Shown here piece after piece: positions 33,378 to 42,773 of a stretch of 64,000 bases of DNA; positions within the stretch are counted from its first letter, which is position 1; the number at the start of each line of letters is the position of its first letter. The notes beneath the pieces were generated by a model. That model saw nothing but the letters and a program-made list of their open reading frames with translations, searched no databases and was not told the DNA's origin. Source of the DNA: Mycolicibacterium sp. lyk4-40-TYG-92 (GTDB taxonomy: Bacteria; Actinomycetota; Actinomycetes; Mycobacteriales; Mycobacteriaceae). The DNA lies in the NCBI RefSeq assembly GCF_030209435.1, contig NZ_JARVRX010000014.1:186001-250000 (forward strand). Direction: 5' to 3'. A program made the position numbers and the translations under genes.

Positions 33378-35090
33378 ATGGGTGTACCGGTCTACAAACG
33401 CATTCTCGACCTGTTCGAGGCCGAGGGCGTCAACACGTTGTTCGGCATTCCAGATCCGAACTTCGTGCACATGTTCACCGAGGCCGAAGCCCGCGGCTGG
33501 TCCGTTGTGGCACCGCACCACGAACTGAGCGCCGGCTTCATGGCCGAGGCCGCTTCGCGCATGACCGGGAAGCCGGGTCTGTGCATCGGCACGCTCGGAC
33601 CGGGCGTCGCGAACATCGCCGGGGCGATGATGTGTGCCCTGGTGGAGAACTCTCCGGTCATCTTCCTCGGCGGACAGCGGGCGCGCATCACCGAGCGCCG
33701 CGTGCGCCGCGGACGTATCCAATTCGTCCAGCAGGAAGGGCTTTTCGCGCCATCGGTGAAATACAGCAGCTCCATCGAGTACGCCGATCAGACCGACGAG
33801 ATCATCCACGAGGCGATCCGCCGCGCCATGTCGGGCACCCCGGGCCCGGCCTATGTCGAGTTTCCCTCACACGTGATCCTCGACGAGCTCGATGTGGCAG
33901 CGGCACCGCGTCCCGCGAGCTACCGGCTGGTGAACCAGGGCGCCGGCGCACGTGAGGTCGCCGAAGCCACGAAGCTGATCCGAGAGGCAAAGAGCCCGAT
34001 CCTGCTGGTCGGTCACGGCGTGCACACCTCGCGCACTCAACAGGAGGTCAAGGAACTCGCCGAACTCATGAACTGCCCCGTCATCCAGACCTCCGGCGGC
34101 ACGTCGTTCATCCCCGGCTTGCAGGACCGGACGTTCCCCTACCTGTTCTCCCCGGCCGCCAACCAGGCCGTCGAGGACTCCGACCTGTGCGTCGCACTGG
34201 GCACCGAACTCGGTGAACCCATGCACTACGGCCGGACGCAGCACTGGGCGGCAGGCAATGCCGACCGCAAATGGGTTTACGTCGAACAGGATCCGACCGC
34301 CATCGGCGTCAATCGTTCGTTCGACGTGGCGCTCGTCGGCGATCTGCGCGGCGTCGTCCCGCAGCTCGTCGAGGCACTGCGCGACACCCCGCGCGCGCCG
34401 TCGGCCAACCTCGACGCCCTGATCACGGCCGACGCCACCGAACTCACCCAACTCGCCGAGAATGCGCCGTCGGGGCGCTCGCCGATCCATTCGGCGCGCT
34501 ATGTCGTCGAGGCCACCAAGGCGTTCAACGAACTCGAAGACGGCATCATGGTGCGCGACGGCGGCGCGACCGTGATCTTCCAGTGGACCTACTCCCAGTC
34601 CAAGCCGCGCGACGTCATCTGGAATCAGAACTTCGGCCACTTGGGTACCGGTCTCCCCTACGCTGTCGGCGCCTCGATCGCCGAGGGCCGTAAGCGCCCC
34701 GTCATGCTGCTGACCAGCGACTCGGCTTTCCTGTTCCACATCGCCGAGCTTGAAACCGCTGCGCGCGAGGGCCTTCCGCTGGTATGTGTAGTTGGGGTCG
34801 ACCATCAGTGGGGCCTGGAGGTCGGCGTCTACAAGCGGACCTTCGAACAACCGTCGCCGCAGCCCGGCGTGCACTGGAGCAAGGACGTCCGGATGGACAA
34901 GATCGCCGAAGGTTTCGGGTGCCACGGCGAGTACGTTGAGAAGGAAGACGAGATCGGTCCGGCCATCGCGCGGGCCTACGCCAGCGGCAAGGTCGGAGTG
35001 GTGCACGTGTGCATCGATCCGAAGGCGAACTCTGAGGAGATGCCCAAATACGACCGATTCCGCACCTGGTACGCCGAGGGCACACAGTAA
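33378..35090 (+). CDS. ThDP-dependent enzyme (2-hydroxyacyl-CoA lyase / acetolactate synthase-like)
   Basis: A 570-aa three-domain ThDP enzyme. The N-terminal PYR domain has the activating Glu in HHELSAGFMAEAASR and GPGVANIAGAM. The central domain carries GHGVHTS. The C-terminal PP domain has TSDSAF in place of GDGSF and VDHQWG in place of NN-xWG. The DSAF form recalls oxalyl-CoA decarboxylase and 2-hydroxyacyl-CoA lyase (GDSAF), as does PGPAYVEFPSHV. C-C cleavage of a 2-hydroxyacyl-CoA to an aldehyde would suit the ALDH immediately downstream. The altered cofactor motif makes the reaction uncertain. The ATG follows AAGGAG. Confidence 0.85.
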   Translation: MGVPVYKRILDLFEAEGVNTLFGIPDPNFVHMFTEAEARGWSVVAPHHELSAGFMAEAASRMTGKPGLCIGTLGPGVANIAGAMMCALVENSPVIFLGGQRARITERRVRRGRIQFVQQEGLFAPSVKYSSSIEYADQTDEIIHEAIRRAMSGTPGPAYVEFPSHVILDELDVAAAPRPASYRLVNQGAGAREVAEATKLIREAKSPILLVGHGVHTSRTQQEVKELAELMNCPVIQTSGGTSFIPGLQDRTFPYLFSPAANQAVEDSDLCVALGTELGEPMHYGRTQHWAAGNADRKWVYVEQDPTAIGVNRSFDVALVGDLRGVVPQLVEALRDTPRAPSANLDALITADATELTQLAENAPSGRSPIHSARYVVEATKAFNELEDGIMVRDGGATVIFQWTYSQSKPRDVIWNQNFGHLGTGLPYAVGASIAEGRKRPVMLLTSDSAFLFHIAELETAAREGLPLVCVVGVDHQWGLEVGVYKRTFEQPSPQPGVHWSKDVRMDKIAEGFGCHGEYVEKEDEIGPAIARAYASGKVGVVHVCIDPKANSEEMPKYDRFRTWYAEGTQ

Positions 35091-35100
35091 AGGAGAGGCA

Positions 35101-36519
35101 ATGCGCGAGTATCTGCAGTTCTATATCGACGGAAACTGGGTCGACCCGGTCGAGCTGACCCCACTGGACGTCGAGAACCCCGCCACGGAAGAGGTGGCGG
35201 GCCGCATAGCCCTGGGCTCGGCGGCAGACGTGGACAAGGCGGTCGCCGCCGCCCGTCGTGCGTTCGGTTCGTGGTCGCAGACCAGCCGCGAAGAACGCCT
35301 CGACCTGCTGCAGGCGATCAGCGCGGAATACCTCAGGCGCCAAGGCGATCTCGCAGAGGCCGTCAGCGAGGAGATCGGCGCCCCGCCGGCCCTGGCCGCG
35401 GGCGCGCAGGTGCAGCTCGGCATCGGGCACCTGATGACGGCCATCGAGGTGCTCAAGAATTTCGAGTTCTCGCGGCAGCTCGGCAAGACCTTGATCTCCA
35501 GCGAGCCCATCGGCGTCTGTGGCCTGATCACGCCGTGGAACTGGCCGCTCAACCAGATCGCCGTGAAGGTGTTCCCCGCCTTGGCAACCGGCTGCACCGT
35601 GGTACTCAAGCCGTCGGAGGTCGCCCCGTTCTCCGCGCAGATCTTCACCGAGGTCATCGAAGCCGCCGGCGTACCTGCCGGGGTGTACAACCTGGTGTAC
35701 GGCGACGGTGCCGGTGTGGGGGCGGCCATCTCGAGCCACCCCGGCATCGACATGGTGTCGTTCACCGGCTCGACACGCGCCGGTATCGAGGTAGCCAGGT
35801 CGGCCGCGCCGACCGTCAAGCGGGTCAGCCAGGAGCTCGGCGGCAAGAGCCCCAACATCGTGCTGGACGATGAGGCCTTCGCCACCAGCGTGGCAGCAGG
35901 TGTCTCGGCGATGATGCCGAACTCGGGCCAGAGCTGTAATGCGCCGTCACGGATGTTGGTGCCCAACTCCCGGATGGCCGAAGCCATTTCGATCGCCGCG
36001 GAGACCATCGACGGTGTGCAGGTGGCCGACGTCGACAACCCGAAAGCCATCGGACCCGTCGCCTCCCGCGCCCAGTTCGAGCGCATCCAGGGCCTCATCG
36101 CCAAGGGTGTCGCCGACGGTGCAAAGCTGGTCGCCGGCGGCGAGGGACGCCCCGCCGGGGTGGACCGCGGATTCTATGTCCGGCCAACGGTATTCGCCGA
36201 CGTCGCCAACGACATGACCATCGCACGCGAGGAGATCTTCGGGCCGGTGCTCTGCATGCTGGGATACGACGACATCGACGATGCCGTCGACATCGCCAAT
36301 GACACCGAATACGGCCTGGCCGGCTATGTTTCGGGAGCCGACCTCGACGCCGCTCGCGCGGTGGCACGCCGGATCCGGGCCGGCTGGATCTCGATCAACC
36401 ACGCCTTTGACATGAATGCGCCGTTCGGCGGCTACAAGCACAGCGGCAACGGCCGCGAGTGGGGCGAGGCCGGTTTCCACGAGTACCTGGAGACCAAGAG
36501 CGTCCTCGGCCACGGGTAA
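35101..36519 (+). CDS. NAD(P)-dependent aldehyde dehydrogenase
   Basis: ALDH, 472 aa: ITPWNWPLNQ, the base Glu in QELGGKSPN, the catalytic Cys in NSGQSCNAPSRM. The ATG at 35101 is preceded by AGGAGAGG, 10 bp after the ThDP gene stop. As the last gene of the 23140-36519 operon it probably oxidises the aldehyde released by the ThDP lyase. The operon ends in a strong hairpin. It belongs to a different subgroup from the ALDHs at 7155 and 45841 (Ser-Cys instead of Gly-Cys at the active site). Confidence 0.93.
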   Translation: MREYLQFYIDGNWVDPVELTPLDVENPATEEVAGRIALGSAADVDKAVAAARRAFGSWSQTSREERLDLLQAISAEYLRRQGDLAEAVSEEIGAPPALAAGAQVQLGIGHLMTAIEVLKNFEFSRQLGKTLISSEPIGVCGLITPWNWPLNQIAVKVFPALATGCTVVLKPSEVAPFSAQIFTEVIEAAGVPAGVYNLVYGDGAGVGAAISSHPGIDMVSFTGSTRAGIEVARSAAPTVKRVSQELGGKSPNIVLDDEAFATSVAAGVSAMMPNSGQSCNAPSRMLVPNSRMAEAISIAAETIDGVQVADVDNPKAIGPVASRAQFERIQGLIAKGVADGAKLVAGGEGRPAGVDRGFYVRPTVFADVANDMTIAREEIFGPVLCMLGYDDIDDAVDIANDTEYGLAGYVSGADLDAARAVARRIRAGWISINHAFDMNAPFGGYKHSGNGREWGEAGFHEYLETKSVLGHG

Positions 36520-36531
36520 CCAGGGTTGGTC

Positions 36532-36568
36532 ACGGGTGACCGCGGGCCGAATGCCCGCGGTCACCCGT
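36532..36568. terminator. Bidirectional hairpin terminator between ALDH and mceF
   Basis: A perfect 16-bp stem: left arm ACGGGTGACCGCGGGC (36532-36547), loop CGAAT, right arm 36553-36568, then TTT. It sits in the 50-bp gap between the convergent 11-gene operon and the mce operon and would serve both. Confidence 0.88.
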
Positions 36569-36569
36569 T

Positions 36570-38192
36570 TCATGAGGTCAGCATGTCCTGCCAGGACTTC
36601 GGCGCGTTGCGGGTCGCCAGATCAGCCTGCCGCACCAATTGGCCGTCGGGGGCCATGTACTCGCCCGTGCGGGGGTCGTACTGCGCATAACCGAGGCCGC
36701 CGGTGAACGCGCTCGGAGCGGCCCCCGGCTCATCGACGGGAGGTGCGGCCGGCCGGGGCTCGACCGGGTCACCACCCGGGATCGGCGGGACGCTACCCGC
36801 GTTGCCCGACACACCCGGGCTGCTGACCGGATTCTGCGGTGGCAGCACCGGGTTGTTCGGCGGCGGTCCGGGCGGTGGGACGCCGGCGGCCGGCCCTCCG
36901 CCGACCGGTGCGTAGAGCCCCTGATCGGGGAACCACCGCGAATCCGGCGGCACCCCTTGCCTTTCCAGGCTCGGGTCACGCGGGTACGGGCCGACTATCG
37001 GCATCCGCTGCGCCAATGGCTCGTATTCCTTGTCGCTGTTGCAGATTTCGGCAGTCGGTGCGTACTTGCCCGGCTTGTTCATGCACGGGGTGTTGCGGAT
37101 GCCGCGGACTGCGACCGGTGCGTCCTGCGGCAGTTTGCAATAGATGTCGTCGGGCAGGTCGATTGTCGTGGTGTCGTAGGCCGGCCGCCATGACGACGGC
37201 GGGAGGAATCCCGTCGTGCATGGCGGTGGGTCTTCCGCGCCGATCCGGAAACTGCCGATACCGAGACCACCGGCGTTGCGGAACGTGCCGTAAGAGATGA
37301 CCGTCGACACGATCGGTGGCAGCAGCACCAGCGCTTGCTCCAAGCCGGGGCGGTAGGTCACGCCGAGCTGTCCCAGCGTCGTCAGATTGGCCAACAGCAC
37401 CGGGACAGTGATTTTCAGCTTGTCGAAGAGCTTGGTCGCGTCGTCGGCCACCGCGGGCCCGCGGTCCAGCAGGCTGCGGATCTGGGGATCGTTGGTGACC
37501 AACTGACCGGTGACACCCGTCAGGCTGCGTGACCACACCCGCAGTGAATCTGCGCTCTGCACCTGGGAGTCCAGCAGTGGCGAGCTGTTCTCGATGAGCT
37601 GGCGTACCTTGTCGCGTTGTTCGTTCAGGCCGCCGACGAGTTTCCCGGACGAATCGGCCAGCGACTGCAGGTCGTAGTCGGCGCCGTTGAACGCCTTGTA
37701 GGTCTCGTCGAGCAACTGGTGCAGCTTGTCCTTCGGCAGGGTCGCGACCAGTTCGCTCGCGCGGTCCATCATCGGCCCGATCGGGGGCGGGACCGCGTCG
37801 GGCCCGCCCCGGACGACGGAACCGTCACGCAGGTAGGGCGCCGAGTCGGTGTGTGGCAGCAGATCGACGTACTGCTCCCCCACCGCCGAGACACTGCGCA
37901 CGACGGCCGACAGATCGGCCGGGATCTTCTCCGCAGCGTCGAGCGACATCGTCGCGCGCACACCGGTTTTCGTCAGCTCGACGTCGGTGACGCGACCGAC
38001 CTGCACACCGCGGTAGGTGACGTTGCTGAAGCGGTACAACCCCCCGGTGTCCGGCAGTTCGAGGGTGACGTTGTAGCGCCCGATGCCCGCGAGCGACTGC
38101 AGCTGCATGTAGCTGAAGGCCATCACGAAGACGCCGACAACGGAGGCGATCGTGAAGATCACCAACTGGATTCGGACAAAGCGCGACAGCAT
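36570..38192 (-). CDS. mceF: MceF family protein (lipid import, cell envelope)
   Basis: A 540-aa last protein of the mce operon. An N-terminal membrane anchor (residues about 8-30) is followed by the MlaD/MCE domain (about 38-115, TYRGVQVGRVTDVELT), a helical region, then a Pro-rich C-terminal tail (PPPGPPPNNP and similar) before a short final segment. Mce proteins form a hexameric tube across the envelope feeding YrbE permeases. The ATG overlaps the mceE stop by 1 bp. The usual downstream mas (Mce-associated) genes are missing; the terminator follows directly. Confidence 0.94.
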   Translation of the reverse strand: MLSRFVRIQLVIFTIASVVGVFVMAFSYMQLQSLAGIGRYNVTLELPDTGGLYRFSNVTYRGVQVGRVTDVELTKTGVRATMSLDAAEKIPADLSAVVRSVSAVGEQYVDLLPHTDSAPYLRDGSVVRGGPDAVPPPIGPMMDRASELVATLPKDKLHQLLDETYKAFNGADYDLQSLADSSGKLVGGLNEQRDKVRQLIENSSPLLDSQVQSADSLRVWSRSLTGVTGQLVTNDPQIRSLLDRGPAVADDATKLFDKLKITVPVLLANLTTLGQLGVTYRPGLEQALVLLPPIVSTVISYGTFRNAGGLGIGSFRIGAEDPPPCTTGFLPPSSWRPAYDTTTIDLPDDIYCKLPQDAPVAVRGIRNTPCMNKPGKYAPTAEICNSDKEYEPLAQRMPIVGPYPRDPSLERQGVPPDSRWFPDQGLYAPVGGGPAAGVPPPGPPPNNPVLPPQNPVSSPGVSGNAGSVPPIPGGDPVEPRPAAPPVDEPGAAPSAFTGGLGYAQYDPRTGEYMAPDGQLVRQADLATRNAPKSWQDMLTS

Positions 38193-39403
38193 CAGTGTCC
38201 CCCTTGATCCGGGCCGAGCGCGGGTGCGGGTCCGGGCAACGGCGGCGGCGCCACTTCGGGTGGCCGAGGCGCGATGACCGCCGGCGGCGGCGCAACGCCG
38301 ATGCCGAGCGGGTCCTTCGTCTGCTCGGCGTATCCCGGGTCGCCGATCGCGGCCTGAATCCCTTGGGTCGGGTCACCGAAGCGGGTACCCATCCACAGTT
38401 CCCGGCGGATGCGCGGCAGCGTCAGATCGAGCGTCGCCGAAAGGTTCAGGTAGTCACCCTTGATGTAGCGGTCGATGGCGGCCTGCCCATAGGGGAACGT
38501 CGTCGCCATGGCGAGTGACTTGTCGATGACGATTCCCACGTCGGCCAGCGACCGGGTGATCGGTTCCATGTGCCGGAGGTTCTCGACGAGGTCGGCCTGG
38601 GTGTCGTTGATCAACGATGTCGCGGTGTCGCTGAAGGTCCGCAATTTCGTCAGTGCCGCAGTGATATTCGGGCGCTGCGCCACCATGACCTCGAGTGCCT
38701 GCGGCATGACCCGCAGCGCCTCGGTGATGGCGTCGCGCTGGCCGGCGAAGGTACCGACCAGACCGTTCATGGCCTTGATCGTGGTGACGATGTCATCGCG
38801 TTGATCGTCGATGGTGCCGACAAACCGGTCCAGGCGACCGATGAGATCGCGGATCGATTCCTGGCGGCCGTCGAAGGCGTTGTTGAAGCTGTGGATGATG
38901 CCGCCGATCTGGCCGACGCCACCGCCATCGACAACCGTCGCCAGCGCCGCCAGGGTGCGTTCCGTCGACGGATAGGTCGACGACTGGTTCAGCGGGATGG
39001 TCGTTCCGGGCGCCAACCGGCCTGCCGGCGCCGTCCCGGGTACCGGGTCGAGCTCGACGTGCGTCGAACCCAGCAGGCTGGTCTGCCCGATTTTCGCGAC
39101 GACATTGCCGGGCACCACGACGCCCGGCTTGACCAAGATGTCGACCTCGGCATGCCCGCGGACCACCTTCATGGGTCCGACGCTGCCGACCACGACATCG
39201 TCGATCATCACCGGTGAATTCGATTCCAGCGTACCGACATTGGCGAACTCGACGTGGTAGACCGTCGCTCCCGAGACGCGCCCCGGAGCGCCCGGTAGCG
39301 GCAGTGAATTCACGCCCTGCCAGGCACACCCGCTCAGCGGTGCCATGGCGCACACCGCCACGGCGAGCGGGCGCCAGACCCGGCGGGTGATCGAGCGCGT
39401 CAT
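38192..39403 (-). CDS. mceE: MceE family lipoprotein
   Basis: A 403-aa lipoprotein: a basic N-terminus, a hydrophobic stretch and the lipobox LSGC with the acylated Cys at 26, then an MCE domain (VMIDDVVVGSVG). It ends in a Pro-rich C-terminus. MceE (LprK-type) subunits are the lipid-anchored member of the MceA-F hexamer. The ATG at 39403 overlaps the mceD stop (ATGA); upstream in-frame sequence is discarded because it lies in mceD and would bury the lipobox. Confidence 0.95.
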   Translation of the reverse strand: MTRSITRRVWRPLAVAVCAMAPLSGCAWQGVNSLPLPGAPGRVSGATVYHVEFANVGTLESNSPVMIDDVVVGSVGPMKVVRGHAEVDILVKPGVVVPGNVVAKIGQTSLLGSTHVELDPVPGTAPAGRLAPGTTIPLNQSSTYPSTERTLAALATVVDGGGVGQIGGIIHSFNNAFDGRQESIRDLIGRLDRFVGTIDDQRDDIVTTIKAMNGLVGTFAGQRDAITEALRVMPQALEVMVAQRPNITAALTKLRTFSDTATSLINDTQADLVENLRHMEPITRSLADVGIVIDKSLAMATTFPYGQAAIDRYIKGDYLNLSATLDLTLPRIRRELWMGTRFGDPTQGIQAAIGDPGYAEQTKDPLGIGVAPPPAVIAPRPPEVAPPPLPGPAPALGPDQGGH

Positions 39404-40638
39404 GAGGCGGGCCTTTCGGCCGGCAGCAGCATCCCAGGCAGCGTGGCCGGCGGCGGCGGTTCCGGGCCGGTGTAGCCGGGCATCAGCTTGGCCTCGCTGT
39501 AGATCAGCTGGTCGGGTCGCGGCGTGGGGCCCAGGAACGGGTTGAACGGGATCGGCAGGTAGTTGAAGTTCAAGAGCCGCAGCGCCGGGCCGAGATACTC
39601 TGCGCACTTCTTCGCGCCTTCTGCCGGATCGCCGCCCTGGATGCCCGCGATGGCGCTGCACACGAACTGGGCCGGATTGGAGAATCCGTTGACGCCGAAC
39701 ATACCCGAGGCTGTTCCGGACACCGGGTCGTAGATGTTGTAGAAGTTCGACATCACCGTCGGGAACACGTGGAGCAGCTCTTCGAGATCCTTCTTGCTTC
39801 CGGCCAGGGTCTGCGTGACGTCGGTCAGGCGGGCCACCGACTCGACGGTGCGGTTGTTGACGCTCGACATGAAACGCTGGATGTCCCCCACCGCGACGGA
39901 CAGGTCACTCAGCGCAGCGTCCAGGTCGGAGCGACTCGAATCGAGGACGCTCGACAGTGTCGCCAACCGGTCCTCGAACTGCACGATCTGAGTGTTGCTG
40001 CCCTGCAACGCCGTAACGAAAACCTGCAGGTTCTTGATGGTGTCGACGATGTTGCCGCTGCCGTCTGCCAGGACCCGGCTCACGCCCGACAACTGCGCGA
40101 GCGTGTCGCGCAGTCGTTCACCGTTGCCGGCCATTGCATTTGCCGCGCTGTCGACGAAGCGCCCGGCCACGGACGTGTCCCCGGGCTTGGTCGGTCCGAG
40201 CTCGGCGACCAGCCTCGTCAGTTGTGCTTTGACTTCGTCCCATTCCACGGGCACGGCGGTGCGCGAGACCGGGATGACGGCGCCCTCCGCCAGCGTGGGA
40301 CCCGTGGTGCGGTACGCCGGTGTCAGCTGGACGTACCGCGCGGCCACCAGGTTCTGCTGGACGATGACCGCTTTGACGTCGGCCGGGATCGGTACGTCCC
40401 GATCCACGTTCAGTGTCAGTTTGACCGTCTCGCCCTGGGGCTGGACATCCGACACCGTGCCTACCTTGACGCCGGATACCCGGACTTCGTCGCCGGAGTA
40501 CAGACCGGTGACGCGGGTGAAGATGGCACCGAAGGTCCTGGGACCGAACATGTTCCGGTATCCGACGAAGATTCCGGCGACGACCGCGGCACCCACCAGC
40601 GCCACGGCCAGGATTCGTATCATCATCCGTCGCGTCAT
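39400..40638 (-). CDS. mceD: MceD family protein
   Basis: A 412-aa protein with a single N-terminal membrane anchor, an MCE domain (VRVSGVKVGTVSDVQPQ) and a long alpha-helical region that would form the tube seen in Mce complexes, ending in a Pro-rich tail. It is the fourth mce gene of the operon, with 1- and 4-bp overlaps to its neighbours. It binds or conducts hydrophobic substrate across the periplasm. Confidence 0.94.
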   Translation of the reverse strand: MTRRMMIRILAVALVGAAVVAGIFVGYRNMFGPRTFGAIFTRVTGLYSGDEVRVSGVKVGTVSDVQPQGETVKLTLNVDRDVPIPADVKAVIVQQNLVAARYVQLTPAYRTTGPTLAEGAVIPVSRTAVPVEWDEVKAQLTRLVAELGPTKPGDTSVAGRFVDSAANAMAGNGERLRDTLAQLSGVSRVLADGSGNIVDTIKNLQVFVTALQGSNTQIVQFEDRLATLSSVLDSSRSDLDAALSDLSVAVGDIQRFMSSVNNRTVESVARLTDVTQTLAGSKKDLEELLHVFPTVMSNFYNIYDPVSGTASGMFGVNGFSNPAQFVCSAIAGIQGGDPAEGAKKCAEYLGPALRLLNFNYLPIPFNPFLGPTPRPDQLIYSEAKLMPGYTGPEPPPPATLPGMLLPAERPAS

Positions 40639-41756
40639 CAGTGCGGCACCTGTCCCACGGGCGGACCCTCGGTCTCTTCACGGTTGTAGCAATGATCGAA
40701 GCTGTACGGCGGCTTGAATCCGTTGCGTTCACCACCGCAGTTCGGCCAGGGGAACAGCGTCCGGGGCTGCACCCCGAGCGCCGCATCGATGAAGGGCTGG
40801 ATCTCGTGTCCGTCGATCAGGTTCACGACGAACGCGTTGTAGTACCCGCCGTTGTTGACCGCTTCGCCCTGGGTCATCACGACCTTCTTCAGACCCGGGA
40901 TCGCTTTCGAGATGTTGTCCTTGTTCTTCTCCAGCACGGCCACCACCGAATTGAGGCGATCCAGCGCCGGCGCCAGCTGTGCTTCGTTGTCGTGCACCAT
41001 GGCCGACAGTTGCTTGGCCACCGCCGAGGTGTTGGCCAGTAGCGTCACGATGGCCTCGCGCCGCTCCACGAGCATTCCGAGCAGCGAATTCGCGTTCAGG
41101 ATCAGGGTGTTGAGCTGGTCGCTGCGCTGCGACAGCACGTTCGTGACGTCCGCCGCGCTCTTCAAAAGCTCCGAGAGCGACTGGTTGCGATCGTTGAGCG
41201 AACGCGACAACCGGGACACCCCGTCGAAAGTCGGGCCGAGCTGGGGCGCGATCTGGTCGAGCGTCTGCGACAGCAGATCGAGCGACTGGCCCAGCTGGTT
41301 GGTGTCGGTCCCGGCGGTGTTCTTCGTCAGCTCATTGACCGCGTCCGTCAGTGAATACGGTGACGACGTCCGGGAGATCGGGATCACCGAACGTGGCTTG
41401 AGCGGCTTGTCGCCCGCCGACACCAGCGCGAGGGTGCGTGCGCCCAAGAGGGTTCCGGTTCGGATGTGGGCGGAGGTGTCGGACCCTAGGGACACTCGGC
41501 CATCGACCGTGAAACCGACCACGGCGTCACCGTTTTTCAGCGACACGTTCGATACCGTGCCGACCTTCATGCCTGACACCACGACGTTGTTGCCGACCTC
41601 CAGTCCGCCCGCCTCCGCGAAGACGGCCGAGTACCGTACCGACATCGCCCAGTCCTTGAACTTGTCCGGCGACAGGCCGATCAGGATCACCAGAATGACG
41701 GTCACGACGCCGATGATGCCGACCCGGATGAGGCGCGCATTACCGTACTTCAGCAT
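40638..41756 (-). CDS. mceC: MceC family protein
   Basis: A 372-aa protein with an N-terminal transmembrane anchor (residues about 10-30), an MCE domain (VVVSGMKVGTVSNVSL, about 60-75) and an extended helical domain. It has two Cys near the C-terminus (NCGGER and DHCYN) that could form a disulfide. It starts one base after the mceB stop and overlaps mceD by 1 bp. Role as for the other Mce subunits. Confidence 0.94.
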   Translation of the reverse strand: MLKYGNARLIRVGIIGVVTVILVILIGLSPDKFKDWAMSVRYSAVFAEAGGLEVGNNVVVSGMKVGTVSNVSLKNGDAVVGFTVDGRVSLGSDTSAHIRTGTLLGARTLALVSAGDKPLKPRSVIPISRTSSPYSLTDAVNELTKNTAGTDTNQLGQSLDLLSQTLDQIAPQLGPTFDGVSRLSRSLNDRNQSLSELLKSAADVTNVLSQRSDQLNTLILNANSLLGMLVERREAIVTLLANTSAVAKQLSAMVHDNEAQLAPALDRLNSVVAVLEKNKDNISKAIPGLKKVVMTQGEAVNNGGYYNAFVVNLIDGHEIQPFIDAALGVQPRTLFPWPNCGGERNGFKPPYSFDHCYNREETEGPPVGQVPH

Positions 41757-42773
41757 CTACTGACACCTCCCCGCGTTGGACCTGACCCACGGCAGGACTA
41801 CCACCCGACCTTCGCGGTCATTGACCCGGACGGTGAGGTCGCAGATGTAGTACTGGATCCAGCTGCCATATGCGCCGGTTCGCGCTTCCTTGCGGTAGTT
41901 CTCCGGTGCGCGTTGTAGTGCGTTGTCCAGGGTCTGCTTGTCCTGGTCCAGGTTGTTGCCGACCCGCAGCAGCTGGTTCACCGTGCCGGCCAAGGGTTTC
42001 CGCGTCTGGCCGAGCAGGTCGGAGATCGTGGCGGTGCCCTTGTCGAGGGAGTCGATGGCGGCGCCGACCGGGTCGCGGTCGGCCGACAACCCGCTGACCA
42101 GCCGCTCCAGCCGGTCGACGGCGGACGAGAACTTGTCACCGTCCCGCGCCATGGTCCCGATGAGTAGCTTCAGGTTGTCGATCAGCTGCGTGATCACCTC
42201 ATTGTTGTCCGCGAGCGAGCCGCTGAACGAAGACGTATGCGACATCAGCGAATTGATCCCGTCGGCCTGTCCCTGGAACACCTGCAACAGCGACGAGGTC
42301 AACGCGTTCACGTCCTGCGGGTTGAGTCCCTGCACGACGGGCTTGAGACCGCCCAGCAGCAGATCCAGGTCCAGGGCGGGCGCCGTCCGCTCGATCGGGA
42401 TCGTCGACCCGGCCGGCAGCACCTGGGTGGGCCCGGGCCCGTCGACGAGATCGAGATACCGATCGCCGACGAGATTCAGGTAGCGCACTTCCGCGCGGGT
42501 GCCGGCGGTGACCGGTATGGCGTTGTCGGCGTCGAACGTCACCGTCACCTTGCGGTCGTCCCCCAGCTCGAGTCCGGTCACGGTGCCGACGCGAATGCCG
42601 GCGACCCGCACCGAGTTCCCGGCCCGCAGGCTCGATGCGTCGGCGAACACCGCCTTGTATTCCTTGGTGGTTCCGGTTCGGGTCTCGCCGAGCACCATGA
42701 ACAGGAACCCCGACGCGATCATCATCACGACGGCGAAGATGGCGAACTTGACCGCCGCTCCACGTGCGTTCAT
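41757..42773 (-). CDS. mceB: MceB family protein
   Basis: A 338-aa protein with an N-terminal anchor (about 8-28), an MCE domain (VRVAGIRVGTVTGLEL) and a helical stalk. The C-terminus carries a Cys pair (YICDLT and GRCQ), as is common in MceB. The ATG overlaps the mceA stop by 4 bp. It is the second subunit gene of the mce operon. Confidence 0.94.
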   Translation of the reverse strand: MNARGAAVKFAIFAVVMMIASGFLFMVLGETRTGTTKEYKAVFADASSLRAGNSVRVAGIRVGTVTGLELGDDRKVTVTFDADNAIPVTAGTRAEVRYLNLVGDRYLDLVDGPGPTQVLPAGSTIPIERTAPALDLDLLLGGLKPVVQGLNPQDVNALTSSLLQVFQGQADGINSLMSHTSSFSGSLADNNEVITQLIDNLKLLIGTMARDGDKFSSAVDRLERLVSGLSADRDPVGAAIDSLDKGTATISDLLGQTRKPLAGTVNQLLRVGNNLDQDKQTLDNALQRAPENYRKEARTGAYGSWIQYYICDLTVRVNDREGRVVVLPWVRSNAGRCQ

